A stretch of DNA of 64,000 bases from Cylindrospermum stagnale PCC 7417 (GCF_000317535.1 NC_020050.1:318543-382542), one strand, 5' to 3'; shown: positions 17,754 through 26,820, counted from the first letter of the stretch. Made by a program: numbers and translations. The notes: a model not told the origin generated them from the letters alone.

Positions 17754-18392
17754 TTATTTTGATGTGTTTGGGCGAAACATCATGAAAGTTTCCATGTTGT
17801 TTATCTTCAACTGTGCCGTTGTGTGATAACCAAAGCGTTCGTAGAACGACACAATTCTCGGATTTCCTGTATCGAGGTATACCCCCGTTGATAGCGGATG
17901 CGCTTCTGAACGCGCATGAAGGGCTTCAAGGAGAGTACGAGCATATCCCTTCCCTTGAAAATCTGGATGTACACCCAATGGAGTTAAGTAGTAATGAGGC
18001 TCCGAAGGATGGTATCGTTCCAAAATTATTAAATTTCTCCAGATGCGCCAAGCTACAAGAGGACTGATGCCGAAAATTACTTGTAGTAAGCACCGAATCT
18101 GTTCCCAAACAGGGAAGTAACTCCCTGGTTCTTGGAACACTGCCACGCTGATCACTTGAGCATCCTTTATTACACCCAACATCGGCTGGTTAGCTGCTAC
18201 TTGCATGGCGATGCGGGCTCGAAATAGTAGGTGCAGACGGCGACGAAGTTCTTTACCTTTAGCTTGGCAAATTTGGCTAAGAACGGCGCTGTTCTCAAAG
18301 GCGAGTGCAAGCAATTGTGCAATTTTATCGACTTGTGCTGCATCAGGTTTAATAATATCAACTTGTGTAGAAGACATCCCTTGTTTTTTCAC
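17754..18392 (-). CDS. GNAT-family N-acetyltransferase
   Basis: About 212 residues. Acetyl-CoA-binding motif A is LTPLGVHPDFQGKGYARTLL (Q-x-x-G-x-G/A), followed by YLDTGNPRIVSFYERFGY (motif B). The N-terminal half carries the substrate side. Start either GTG 18392 or ATG 18377 (MSSTQVDII); the latter looks more natural. First gene of the leftward run that leads into the decarboxylase and sulfation genes, so it could acetylate an amine made by the decarboxylase, but a resistance-type role is equally possible. One of the three shared upstream blocks lies about 320 bp ahead. Confidence 0.85.
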   Translation of the reverse strand: MKKQGMSSTQVDIIKPDAAQVDKIAQLLALAFENSAVLSQICQAKGKELRRRLHLLFRARIAMQVAANQPMLGVIKDAQVISVAVFQEPGSYFPVWEQIRCLLQVIFGISPLVAWRIWRNLIILERYHPSEPHYYLTPLGVHPDFQGKGYARTLLEALHARSEAHPLSTGVYLDTGNPRIVSFYERFGYHTTAQLKINNMETFMMFRPNTSK

Positions 18393-18459
18393 GCTTTTAG
18401 TTTATTTTGGCAGTGGGCTGGACAATATTCTCTAAAGTTCAGATACTTTTACATCTTAA

Positions 18460-18711
18460 ATAGCAATCCTAAATGAGTTACAAACGAGGTACATATTGAT
18501 GCAATGGAAGGAATATCAAATTTTAAGTCCGAATGCTTCGTCAACATTCATATTAGTGATTCCATTAGAGTAGTATGCACACAGCAAGGAACGCTCTAGA
18601 TTATTCTGCTCCCATTGACAAGCGGTTAAAACAAGAAGGCTTTAATGCAGATACCTCCAGGACAGAAGGACAAGGGCTGAATTCCTGTAAGCACACTTTC
18701 ATCAAAAACTT
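18460..18711. other. Non-coding, half MITE then nothing recognised
   Basis: The half MITE at 18460-18500 matches the right arm of the 17619 MITE. From 18501 to 18711 I see no coding potential in either strand and no repeat, only AT-rich sequence leading to the shared block. Confidence 0.4.
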
Positions 18712-18857
18712 CACTATCTATTATTCAGTTCTTTAGCTCAACGAGAAATAGATAAAGTTAGTATGTTTGTGTAAAGTTATATTGCCATTAAGCGCAAACC
18801 CACAATTAGCTGCTTTTGTCAATATACTAAATTGGTGAATTAATTCCCCAACTAGTA
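18712..18857 (-). promoter_or_regulatory. Shared upstream block, copy 1 of 3
   Basis: About 145 bp that recurs at 27119-27258 and 32722-32857. Conserved parts (plus strand) include AATAGATAAAGTT, GTTTGTGTAAAGTTATATTG and TTTGTCAATATACTAAATTG; the centre between them varies. All copies have the same orientation and lie ahead of a leftward unit, here the GNAT/decarboxylase/sulfation run. No terminal inverted repeat and no ORF, so I read it as a promoter or control region rather than a MITE. Shared regulation is inference. Confidence 0.6.
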
Positions 18858-19107
18858 CCGCCGTCAATCCAAAATTCAAAATTCAAAAAGAATACATCCT
18901 AAGTGTTTCGTTGATTTTGGATGGATGGTTTATTTACGCCGTGCTGTACTAGATATAATCCGTCAGAGTTTAAGGTAAAGCGCATTTTGTTAATTCAGTT
19001 AAAATACGCAAAACTTTACTTATGATACGAATCCCCAAAAAAATCAAAAAAACTGTATTCCAAAATACGGTTTTTGAATTCAAACAAGCTGATTGAAGTC
19101 ACTACCC

Positions 19108-19200
19108 TAGAGCGATACCTTCTGTACGAGACGCTGCGCGTAGCTTGCTTCCCGTTCGCCCTTGGCGTCCCGTAGGGAAGGGTACGCTAACGCAGAAGTT
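19108..19200. repeat. Small dispersed GC-rich repeat
   Basis: GC-rich insert in AT-rich surroundings, with GAGACGCTGCGCGTAGC, TTCGCCCTTGGCGTCCC and GTAGGGAAGGGTACGC. These modules resemble the small dispersed repeats known from Nostoc genomes. Relatives lie at 25905, 26876, 32880, 41620 and 54360. Confidence 0.65.
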
Positions 19201-19350
19201 TTCGGTCTACTGAATATAGGAAAAGTAGGAGAAGCAGAAAAAGTAGGAAAAATTACAGTTTGTACTTTGGAAGTTTTTATTAATATAAATAGGTGGGCAA
19301 GAAAAAACTAATCTATGTAAAGATAATTAAATACGAAGAATATATCTACT

Positions 19351-19456
19351 TACAGCACATTTCATCTAAGTGAGGTACAGCAGGGCAGGCATCTTGCCTA
19401 CCCTACAAGAGTTTTATTATTTATATCCGTACCTTATTTAACTGCAATCTGCTGTA
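19351..19456. repeat. MITE, TACAGCA-ended family, copy 1
   Basis: 106 bp starting TACAGCACATTTCATCT and ending AACTGCAATCTGCTGTA, with GTGAGGTACAG and GTACCTTATT inside. A close copy lies at 50264-50370. The GAGGTACA motif ties it to the IS630 group. Confidence 0.8.
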
Positions 19457-19565
19457 TGTGAGGAATGATATGGGCGCTCGAAAATATTGCTCCCAAATGA
19501 AGCCAATTGAGTTGGACTGGCAACACCTCAAGAAAGATGAACTATGTGAGCAAATATTTGATGAT

Positions 19566-19868
19566 GAACTCAACAAGTGCTTATGCCGTAATTGATGGCG
19601 GTGAACTACTCTGCCGTAAGACGGACAGAGCTTCCCAATTCATCGGGAATAGCCTCAAGGACTCCGTAGTTCTATTGGTCTAACATTCCCTCCAAGGGCA
19701 GGAGTCCTGGTTCCCAAGACCCAAATCTTTTTACTTGCGACACTTACCTATCAGCTTGGTTTTCGCTTACGGCATTGGTGGTCAAGGCATGAATATCTTA
19801 CCAGAAAACCTGGGGATTCGTCATCCATCTGATATTTGTTTTTGCTGTGCAAAAACAAATATCAGATG
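19566..19868 (-). repeat. IS605-type end remnant and a 43-bp palindrome
   Basis: GTGAACTACTC-hairpin-GAGCTTCCC at about 19573-19610 matches the layout near 8281 and looks like the right end of an IS200/IS605 element read leftward. No tnpB is left on the upstream side. At 19826-19868 lies a perfect inverted repeat: CATCTGATATTTGTTTTTG, five bases, then its exact complement. It is too long for an ordinary terminator and may be a separate mobile palindrome. The stretch 19457-20046 has no convincing gene. Confidence 0.4.
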
Positions 19869-20046
19869 CAATCCTCATCCCCCGCTCACAATCCCCACCT
19901 TATGAGTACATTGAAGGTGGGGACTTCCGCGTTCCATTAAAGCTAGGGGAGAAAGGGGAAACTACAGTGCGTAGTGTGTTAAAGTTTACTTTACTCAGTA
20001 GAGTTAACTTCTCGCCACATATTTTGAAATTTTCCTGCCCAGTTAC

Positions 20047-20145
20047 TTAACGCTCTTCCGTCACTCTGGGGTAAAACCTTAATTTTTCGTTGGCTGAAAC
20101 GGCGAAAATTCGTTAATTTTTCCAAGACTGATGGAAGAGCGTTAA
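20047..20145. repeat. MITE-like inverted repeat with TTAACGCTCTTCC ends
   Basis: 99 bp from TTAACGCTCTTCCGTCA to TGATGGAAGAGCGTTAA. The ends carry TTAA. Only one copy is seen in the window. It lies about 120 bp upstream of the pentapeptide gene. Confidence 0.6.
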
Positions 20146-20263
20146 ATATTGGCAACGAGTGAGAATGAAGTATCAGTAGAGATAAAAAAGGTATGAATAC
20201 AGATCTCACAACCAAGCTTGCTCAAAAACAATCGTTAAGCCGAGCAATGCCTCGTTAACACAG

Positions 20264-21193
20264 ATGAACATCATTAATGCCAGTGACATTGTTAAGCATT
20301 ATGCCGACCAAGAACGAAATTTTCAAAATCTTGACCTTAGTCGAGTTGACCTGAAGGGTACTAACCTAAAGTCCAGTGATTTTAGTCATGCCAACCTCAA
20401 TAGTGCTGATTTGAGTTATGCAAACTTAAGCGGCACAAGTCTGATTTGGACAGATTTGAATCGAGCCAACTTAAGACAGGCAAACTTAACTCAAGCTTGT
20501 CTGCTCCGCAGCAGCCTTTTTTGGGCGGATTTACAGGAAGCCACATTAGTTAACGCCAACCTGAGTAATGCTCTCTTAAATCATGTAAATCTAACTTCTG
20601 CCTGTTTAAAGGGTGCTGATTTGAGTGAAGCGTCTTTAGAAAGCGCTTGTTTGGTTCAAGCAGTTCTTAGTCGAGCCAATTTATTCAAAGTTAGCTTGAA
20701 AGAGGCGGATTGTACGGGAGCCAACTTCGATGAAGCCAATCTGCGTCAGACAAATTGGGAAGGTGCCATCTTAAGCCAAGCCTCGTTGCAGCGAGTTGAC
20801 TTGGAAAAGAGCCAGCTTAATGAGACAATTCTCAGGAGAGCTGATTTGACCGAGGCTGATTTGGTTGAGGCTGATTTGAGATATGCCGATTTGACAGAAG
20901 CAATTTTATGCCGAGTTGCCCTAGAGTTAGCTAACTTAGTCGGCGCTGACTTAAGCCGTGCAACTCTAAAACGAGCCTCTCTATTTCGAGCCGATCTAGA
21001 GGGAGCAGTTTTACAAGATACCAATCTGGTTGAGACCGATCTCAGATACGCTAACTTTAAAGATACTCAGCTAATGGGTTCTGATTTTTCTGATTCCCGT
21101 GTCAAAGGAGCCTGCTTTACAGACGCTCAAGGGTTAACTTGTCAACAAAAGCAGTGGCTTAGAGTTAATAAAGCTTTGAATATCCCAGCCTAG
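20264..21193 (+). CDS. Pentapeptide-repeat protein
   Basis: 309 residues, nearly all of it tandem A(D/N)LxX pentapeptides from about residue 18 to 285 (for example NLDLSRVDLKGTNLKSSDFS, ANLNSADLSYANLSGTSL). These fold into a right-handed quadrilateral beta-helix. No signal peptide or membrane helix, so probably a cytosolic scaffold. Only 15 bases separate it from the AAA gene downstream, so the two form an operon. The repeated-codon structure gives a minus-strand shadow ORF that is not real. Confidence 0.92.
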   Translation: MNIINASDIVKHYADQERNFQNLDLSRVDLKGTNLKSSDFSHANLNSADLSYANLSGTSLIWTDLNRANLRQANLTQACLLRSSLFWADLQEATLVNANLSNALLNHVNLTSACLKGADLSEASLESACLVQAVLSRANLFKVSLKEADCTGANFDEANLRQTNWEGAILSQASLQRVDLEKSQLNETILRRADLTEADLVEADLRYADLTEAILCRVALELANLVGADLSRATLKRASLFRADLEGAVLQDTNLVETDLRYANFKDTQLMGSDFSDSRVKGACFTDAQGLTCQQKQWLRVNKALNIPA

Positions 21194-21208
21194 CAAGTTG
21201 CCACTTGA

Positions 21209-22570
21209 ATGAAAAATATTGAGAAAATTGTTGAGTTTGCGCTCCAGTTAATTGCTACAGAAACAGGGTCTTCGCTCAACTATATTCAAAAGGTAATCCT
21301 GCGAGAATCTCTACTTGGAAACAAAAAAACTTACGCTCAACTTGCTGAAGAAAATAGGTACTCTGAAAGCTATATTAAGTTTACAGTTGCGCCTAAACTA
21401 TGGCTCTTAGTTTCACAGGCTATCGGTGAAAAAGTTAATAAGACAAATCTCCCGACGCTGCTAGAACAACAGTTAGAAAAATTTGCTGCTCAGGATAATT
21501 CTCAGACGAGCGAGACAACAGCAGCAATGCCGACGGTGGGGTTGAATACGAAACGCTACGTTCTAGAATCTCCAGAAGGACAGGTTCCCCTCGCTTCTGA
21601 CCTGTACATTGAGCGCTCGACTATCGAATCAACCTGTTATCAAGAAATTCTCCAACCTCGTGCGTTCATTCGCATTAAAGCACCTCGAAAGATGGGGAAA
21701 ACTTCCCTAATCGCACGAATTTTGGATTATGGGAGCAGTCAGAATTACTACACAGTGCGACTCAGCTTATATCACGCTGGAACACAGGTGTTTGTTTCGA
21801 GCGATCGCTTCTTGCGCTGGTTTTGTACAAATGTCACTCGGCAGTTGGGTTTGGAATCTAGATTAAATGACTACTGGGACGAGGATATGGGAGCTTTGAT
21901 TAACAGCACGATTTATTTTCAGGGCTATCTCCTCAAGGAACTCTCTAACCCTATGGTTCTAGTACTAGATGGCATTGACCAATTATTTGAGTACCCAGAA
22001 GTCGCGGGTGATTTTTTTGTCCTGTTGCGTTCCTGGTATGAGGAAACAAAAGACATTTCAGTTTGGCATAAGTTACGAGTTGTGATAGCTCATGCGGTTG
22101 AAGTTTACATTCCCTTACCCACCCATCGCTCTCCGTTTAATGTGGGATTGGTGATCGAACTCCCAACCTTTAGCCAAGAACAGGTACAAGATTTAGCCGA
22201 ACGTCACGGACTTCGACTCACGAAGCTTGAACTTGAGCAGTTAATGAAGCTCACAAGTGGCTTTCCGTATTTAATTCGACTGGCATTGTATCAAAGTGCC
22301 CACTTTAAGATGCCTCTGCAAACTGTACTGCAAGATGCTACGAGGAATAGCGGAATCTATCAACAGCATCTTCAGTATCAGTTGTGGAATCTTCAACAGC
22401 ATCCTAAATTAGCTCACGCCTTTCAACAGGTTGTAACGGCTCCAATCCAGTTAGAGATTGAGGTGGCGTTTAAGTTAAAAAGTTTAGGATTGGTGCATTT
22501 TATCGATAGTCAAGCAACTGTTAGCTGTGAGCTATATCGAGAGTACTTCCGCGAATGCTACGCTCATTAA
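21209..22570 (+). CDS. AAA-like ATPase with N-terminal HTH-like domain
   Basis: 453 residues. N-terminal about 90 residues (FALQLIATETGSSLNYIQKV, then TYAQLAEENRYSESYIKF) form the helical HTH-like domain found ahead of many cyanobacterial AAA-35/WD40 STAND-type proteins. The ATPase follows: Walker A APRKMGKTSL (about residue 165) and Walker B VLVLDGIDQLF. The remainder looks like the sensor and winged-helix region. There is no C-terminal repeat sensor in this chain; the pentapeptide protein made from the same operon may take that place. Signal-transduction role inferred. Confidence 0.8.
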   Translation: MKNIEKIVEFALQLIATETGSSLNYIQKVILRESLLGNKKTYAQLAEENRYSESYIKFTVAPKLWLLVSQAIGEKVNKTNLPTLLEQQLEKFAAQDNSQTSETTAAMPTVGLNTKRYVLESPEGQVPLASDLYIERSTIESTCYQEILQPRAFIRIKAPRKMGKTSLIARILDYGSSQNYYTVRLSLYHAGTQVFVSSDRFLRWFCTNVTRQLGLESRLNDYWDEDMGALINSTIYFQGYLLKELSNPMVLVLDGIDQLFEYPEVAGDFFVLLRSWYEETKDISVWHKLRVVIAHAVEVYIPLPTHRSPFNVGLVIELPTFSQEQVQDLAERHGLRLTKLELEQLMKLTSGFPYLIRLALYQSAHFKMPLQTVLQDATRNSGIYQQHLQYQLWNLQQHPKLAHAFQQVVTAPIQLEIEVAFKLKSLGLVHFIDSQATVSCELYREYFRECYAH

Positions 22571-22648
22571 GGCTTTTATCTTCCTACTTTTCTGACTTGA
22601 TTTTATATTACCAAATAAGCTTTAATACTAATGAAACTTAATAGCAAA

Positions 22649-22708
22649 AGCCGTCCCAAAAACGGCTGTTGCAAGACTTTTATAAAAACTCAGTTTTTGA
22701 GCTTTTAT
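22649..22708. terminator. Hairpins between convergent genes
   Basis: AGCCGT-CCCAAAA-ACGGCT (22649-22667), then ATAAAAACTCA paired with TGAGCTTTTAT (22682-22708). They separate the rightward AAA gene from the leftward GH31 gene and could end both transcripts. Confidence 0.5.
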
Positions 22709-22714
22709 GAAAAT

Positions 22715-25700
22715 TTAGGCATTGTATTCTGCCTGGATTTTGATCGACGGATTATTATCAAATACCTTGACGAAACTGATTTTGATGTTTTCGTTGTAGT
22801 ACCAGGAATTTCTGGAAGAACCACTTAGCTTATACGACCGTTCTCCAGCATCGCCGCCTGTAATTAAGCCAATCTCTTGCCCGTCTATTGTTACCCTCTT
22901 CAAGGAGCCTGAATTGCCTGTGGTTTCAGAGGGATCGTGCAGAATCGCCACAAAGAAAAAGTCTTCCTTGGGCTGATAGTTGTCATGTTTACGATCCACA
23001 ATAATCTGGCGTGTTGAACCAGTTTTGTTGTGGGTAATCAGTACCTCACGATATTCGCTGTTAGCCAGGTCATCATTATCGTATATAGCCGACTCCTTGG
23101 GTTCAGAAGCACGGCTAATGCCATCATCCAAATACATGGTGTATTTCCCACTTTCACCAGGATAGATGTTTAGTGTTATCGGATTGAGCAGACCTTTGCT
23201 GTTGCGCTCTCCCACATATTGTTCAACCTCTATAGTGGGTATGATCGCACCTGCTCGCACGAAGATGGGAACAATAAAGGGAATGTGCTTCGGGTCGCCA
23301 CTCAGGCTTGCATCAAAACCACGTATAGTAGTGCCACCATCGACAGTAGCATCAAGCGGCTGTTGGTTGTCTTTAAAACAATACCAATTGCTGCCTGTGG
23401 GAAGATAGATATCCCGTTTGCCGTAGCCGTTTTGATCTGACTGCGGATCTAGAAGTGGAGCAACGAGGATATCATGCCGGAGGAAGAACTGGTCGTCGAG
23501 GAAAGCGATTTTGTCATTGTAGAGCGCCTTGTCTTGTGGGTCGTTGAGAAACATGGGACGGCAGATGGGCAACCCATCAAATGTGTTCTCAAACATAGCG
23601 TCATAGAAAACCTGGAGGAGACGATACCGCAATTCAATGTAATACTTGCAAGCCGGCAAAACTGCACGGTATAAATCTTGCGGTTCCGGCAGATGGCCAC
23701 CTCTATGATCCTTAAACCATTCTTCGTACATGAAGATTTCTTGGAACTCTTTCCGGCCTTTACGCATGTAGTGGTTGCGATACCAAGGCAGGAAAGCTCC
23801 CGCAGCGACCCAGCGGATCATGAGTTCTGGACCGACCCAGTGTTGCTCGTCGTTCTCTTGTTCAAAGCCGCCGACATCTTGCCCACAGATGGTAACACCG
23901 GTCATGCCGAGTGACATAACTTGGGCCACGTTCATCCTGAGGAAATCCCAGGTCGAAGAGTTGTCGCCCGTCCACAAGGCGGCAAAGCGGTGCGCCCCGG
24001 TGAAACTGCCGCGCCCGACGATGAAGTTACGATCCGTGCGCCGCTGTCCTGGTTTATCTGACTGCTCTGAGTATACAAGGTTGTTCAGACCGTGGTAGGT
24101 GGCTTTGTGGAGATTGTACGAATACAAATTCCACACCTTAATGGCCGCTGTCAGTTTGGGTTCCTCTCCCGATATAGAATCGTCGGTAACCAGTAATCGG
24201 AAGGGGAAGCCCCGCATATCCCCACGGCGGGAACGGATAGCAGGTGTCGTCATGTCCTGCCAAACCATTTCCAGACCCATATCAAAGAGATATTGATATT
24301 GCTTGCCCCACCAATCACGCACCTCTTGCCGTCCGAAATCGGGGTAATGACCGGAGGTCCCCATTTCCGCTCCTGTAATTCGGTCATTTCCGTAGTAAAC
24401 TTCCCCGATATAAGCTTCACCCTTATTGGCGTTGTGTTCTGGGTCGTATGCGAAGAAAACACTTTCCTTCCCTGGAGGATCGAAATTCTGGTAGCTGTAA
24501 CCCTTATTCAGGTCTTCAGGGTTGTTCGGATTGAGATCGTCGAAGAAGCGCTGATCTAGTACAAAATAGCCCTTATCCCGACCTTCTGTGTAGGTTGTGT
24601 AATAAGGCTCCTTGCGGCTAATAATTGGGGTAATGTTTGTGCTGCACTTCACACCCTGCTCTTTTAAATAAGCAAACATTCCTTTCGGATCGGGAAATTT
24701 ATTTGTATTAATGGTGAAGGTGTGGTAGTTATCCTGTACGTCTACATCCACATGGAGACCGTCGAGCGGAATTTGGTACTCGCGATGTTTGCGAACAGTC
24801 CATTCCAGAGCGCCCCGATCTTCATACCCATAGCATCCTTGGTGATATCCCAAGGCGTAGCGGGGTTTTAACCTTGATCGTCCGACAATCTCAGTAAAGC
24901 TGTCTATAAGCTCTGCCGGAGTGTCTGCCATGAAGAAATAATAGTCAAGGTCGCTAAATCGCGTACCGACCATATAATAGTTGGAGTTGTAGAAGCCAAT
25001 ATCCATCAGGACTTGACCGCGATTGTCAACGTACATCCCGGTGACGCAATCTTTTTCAGGAACGCCGTTAAATTCAATGAAGAACGGTTCCGAGTGGTAA
25101 AGCGGTTCCCGTCCGTCTAACGGACCGTAGTTATAAACCTGCCGGTACCGCATGTTATCAAAATTGAAATAGTTTAGTTGCCCGCTATTGCGGCACAGTG
25201 ACTTGCCACCTTGTTCGCCAAAGCCAATAAACTTGGCTGGTGCAGGTTTTTTTACAGCCTGGATAATGGCATAGTCGTCTTTCCCGTTCGGAGTGAATAA
25301 TATGCCAGGTAATGATGTCTCCCAGACTTGAAAGCTGCTGCCGTCGGGTTCGCAATTGATCACTTCGATCTTGAATGGATCGTTAGTGACAATCACCTTC
25401 ATGAGAGCTTCGTCATTCTGCTTTTTTTTCGTAGTTAGTTCGCAGCCCTGACCACCTTTGTCTTGGTAGTCTATGTAGAACTGTTCATCTCCCTGCTGCG
25501 CTTCCTTCTTTAACTCAGAGAAGGTGTCATTGACTAGCGCACGAGTATTGTTATTGGTGTAATCTTCCTTGTTTTTTTTGGGGTTGAAACGAACCCGGAA
25601 GGTGTCATTCTGGACGAACTGAAGCAGCATGGCACAGACACTACCATCGCTCTTTTTAAACTCAAGCACCAGCGTTTGTTCTTCGTGCTTGTATTGAAGA

Positions 25701-25798
25701 GAAGAGACTTTCTTCAGGGTCTCCCAGCTTTTGATATCGTTGAAATATTCTTCGACTGTAACGAATTTGTAGACATCGGATAAAGTTGGACCTGACAT
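22715..25798 (-). CDS. GH31 protein, likely alpha-1,4-glucan lyase
   Basis: 1027 residues from the ATG at 25798 (MSGPTLSDVYKF), chosen because AGAGG lies just upstream; an in-frame ATG exists at 25906 but adds 36 atypical residues. GH31 features: LKPRYALGYHQGCYGYEDRG, LDGLHVDVDVQDNYHTFTIN, and the nucleophile in MVWQDMTTPAI (D515). WQDMT and VDVDVQDNYHTF are hallmarks I associate with alpha-1,4-glucan lyases of red algae and fungi, rather than the WIDMNE of alpha-glucosidases, and the length matches the roughly 1030-residue lyases. Such enzymes eliminate from glycogen/starch ends to give 1,5-anhydrofructose. No signal peptide, so it would act on internal glycogen. A cupin-like gene lies upstream on the same strand. 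Confidence 0.8.
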   Translation of the reverse strand: MSGPTLSDVYKFVTVEEYFNDIKSWETLKKVSSLQYKHEEQTLVLEFKKSDGSVCAMLLQFVQNDTFRVRFNPKKNKEDYTNNNTRALVNDTFSELKKEAQQGDEQFYIDYQDKGGQGCELTTKKKQNDEALMKVIVTNDPFKIEVINCEPDGSSFQVWETSLPGILFTPNGKDDYAIIQAVKKPAPAKFIGFGEQGGKSLCRNSGQLNYFNFDNMRYRQVYNYGPLDGREPLYHSEPFFIEFNGVPEKDCVTGMYVDNRGQVLMDIGFYNSNYYMVGTRFSDLDYYFFMADTPAELIDSFTEIVGRSRLKPRYALGYHQGCYGYEDRGALEWTVRKHREYQIPLDGLHVDVDVQDNYHTFTINTNKFPDPKGMFAYLKEQGVKCSTNITPIISRKEPYYTTYTEGRDKGYFVLDQRFFDDLNPNNPEDLNKGYSYQNFDPPGKESVFFAYDPEHNANKGEAYIGEVYYGNDRITGAEMGTSGHYPDFGRQEVRDWWGKQYQYLFDMGLEMVWQDMTTPAIRSRRGDMRGFPFRLLVTDDSISGEEPKLTAAIKVWNLYSYNLHKATYHGLNNLVYSEQSDKPGQRRTDRNFIVGRGSFTGAHRFAALWTGDNSSTWDFLRMNVAQVMSLGMTGVTICGQDVGGFEQENDEQHWVGPELMIRWVAAGAFLPWYRNHYMRKGRKEFQEIFMYEEWFKDHRGGHLPEPQDLYRAVLPACKYYIELRYRLLQVFYDAMFENTFDGLPICRPMFLNDPQDKALYNDKIAFLDDQFFLRHDILVAPLLDPQSDQNGYGKRDIYLPTGSNWYCFKDNQQPLDATVDGGTTIRGFDASLSGDPKHIPFIVPIFVRAGAIIPTIEVEQYVGERNSKGLLNPITLNIYPGESGKYTMYLDDGISRASEPKESAIYDNDDLANSEYREVLITHNKTGSTRQIIVDRKHDNYQPKEDFFFVAILHDPSETTGNSGSLKRVTIDGQEIGLITGGDAGERSYKLSGSSRNSWYYNENIKISFVKVFDNNPSIKIQAEYNA

Positions 25799-25904
25799 TA
25801 ATAAACCTCTTGTGATATGGAATGAGTTTCTGTGCAGACTGACTGGTATTAGCGATCGCCATGTCAAAATTTGGCGTTGCTGATTAAGAGTATGATTTTG
25901 TTTC

Positions 25905-26010
25905 ACGCAGAGGCGCAGTGAACCAGCGCTGCAGGAGGGTTAGCCCGACCCAGGCGACTGGTGTATCCCTTACGGGAGCCGGAGGCATCACCCGAAGGGA
26001 GTCACAGAGT
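25905..26010. repeat. Small dispersed GC-rich repeat
   Basis: GC-rich modules AGGCGCAGTGAACC, GGAGGGTTAGCCCGAC and CATCACCCGAAGGGAG in AT-rich surroundings, the style of Nostoc dispersed repeats. It fills most of the gap between the lyase and the cupin gene, so their original spacing may have been shorter. Confidence 0.6.
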
Positions 26011-26106
26011 GTAAGAGTTTGAAATCATTGATTTTTCAATTTCATACTTCAGTTCAGCAATGCCCAAAATTTAGTTGGCGATTTCCCTCAAATAGAGTTA
26101 CTGAGT

Positions 26107-26820
26107 TTAAGCTTTAGCCAACGGGTGATACTCTATTGCCATCCAAATGCAATCTGTATCTGCGTAATATTGGTGCCACGGATAAAGATATTTGCTGTTT
26201 TCTTCAACTTGACAAAATGGCACAAAAGTTGTGAAACCCGGACTCATCAACTGATCTTCATAGATAGTGGCGTAATCTTGAGCTTTGAACTTCTGCATTC
26301 TGCCCCTACCAAATATCTGTGTGTGGGTTTCGATAAAGTCGTGCTGATTGTGGATAGCACAATCGGTATGAGAAGGAGCAAACCATAAGTTAACTTTGAC
26401 GGAAAAATTTTCTTTTTGATGGTGTGTACTCGATTGTCTTGTCATCAAATAGGGATCGAGATTGACGATTCCTGCTTCATCCTGAGGAGAACGCCATAGT
26501 GGTACATCTTTGGGAAAGCCGTCAATAAGATTACCTAATAAATCCCAGTTTTGCTCAAAAATGATCTTGCCAATGTTGTTAGTTTCAACTACCTCAAGCA
26601 AAAGTAAGGATTCTGCTTTTTGGATGATGGTATCGTTAAGAATGGTGGATGAGAAAGAGGGAATAATACTGGCAGGAGCTTCGCTGAGGTGAGCATCTGA
26701 AGCTTGGGTATTGACGACGACAGTACGCTTTTGAATTGGATAGTTTTCGACGTTTTCCACGTACTTCGCATCTATGTAAACACCCGAAAAGTTCAGCCGT
26801 TTGACTTTGTTGACTTCCAT
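26107..26820 (-). CDS. Cupin-like protein next to the glucan lyase
   Basis: 237 residues, no named family recognised with confidence. The second half has a cupin-like metal pattern: CAIHNQHDFIETHTQIFGRG (H-x-x-H, E, H-x-Q) and a later YPWHQYYADTDCIWMAIEYH. Soluble, no signal peptide. It lies upstream of the lyase on the same strand, with a repeat in the gap. Fungal anhydrofructose dehydratases carry cupin folds, so processing of anhydrofructose is an attractive guess, but the sequence alone does not prove it. One of the three shared upstream blocks sits about 300 bp ahead, separated by a dispersed repeat. Confidence 0.6.
   Translation of the reverse strand: MEVNKVKRLNFSGVYIDAKYVENVENYPIQKRTVVVNTQASDAHLSEAPASIIPSFSSTILNDTIIQKAESLLLLEVVETNNIGKIIFEQNWDLLGNLIDGFPKDVPLWRSPQDEAGIVNLDPYLMTRQSSTHHQKENFSVKVNLWFAPSHTDCAIHNQHDFIETHTQIFGRGRMQKFKAQDYATIYEDQLMSPGFTTFVPFCQVEENSKYLYPWHQYYADTDCIWMAIEYHPLAKA

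Noticed and set aside
8801..18392. Saxitoxin or cylindrospermopsin cluster
   Set aside because: Sulfotransferases and an APS kinase occur in those clusters, but no sxtA/sxtG or cyr amidinotransferase/PKS genes are present here.
18712..18857. The shared ~140-bp block as another MITE
   Set aside because: No inverted ends or target duplication could be seen, and all three copies have the same orientation ahead of genes, unlike the true MITEs here.
20746..21024. Minus-strand 92-residue Ser/Ala/Lys-rich ORF
   Set aside because: Antisense shadow of the pentapeptide repeats.
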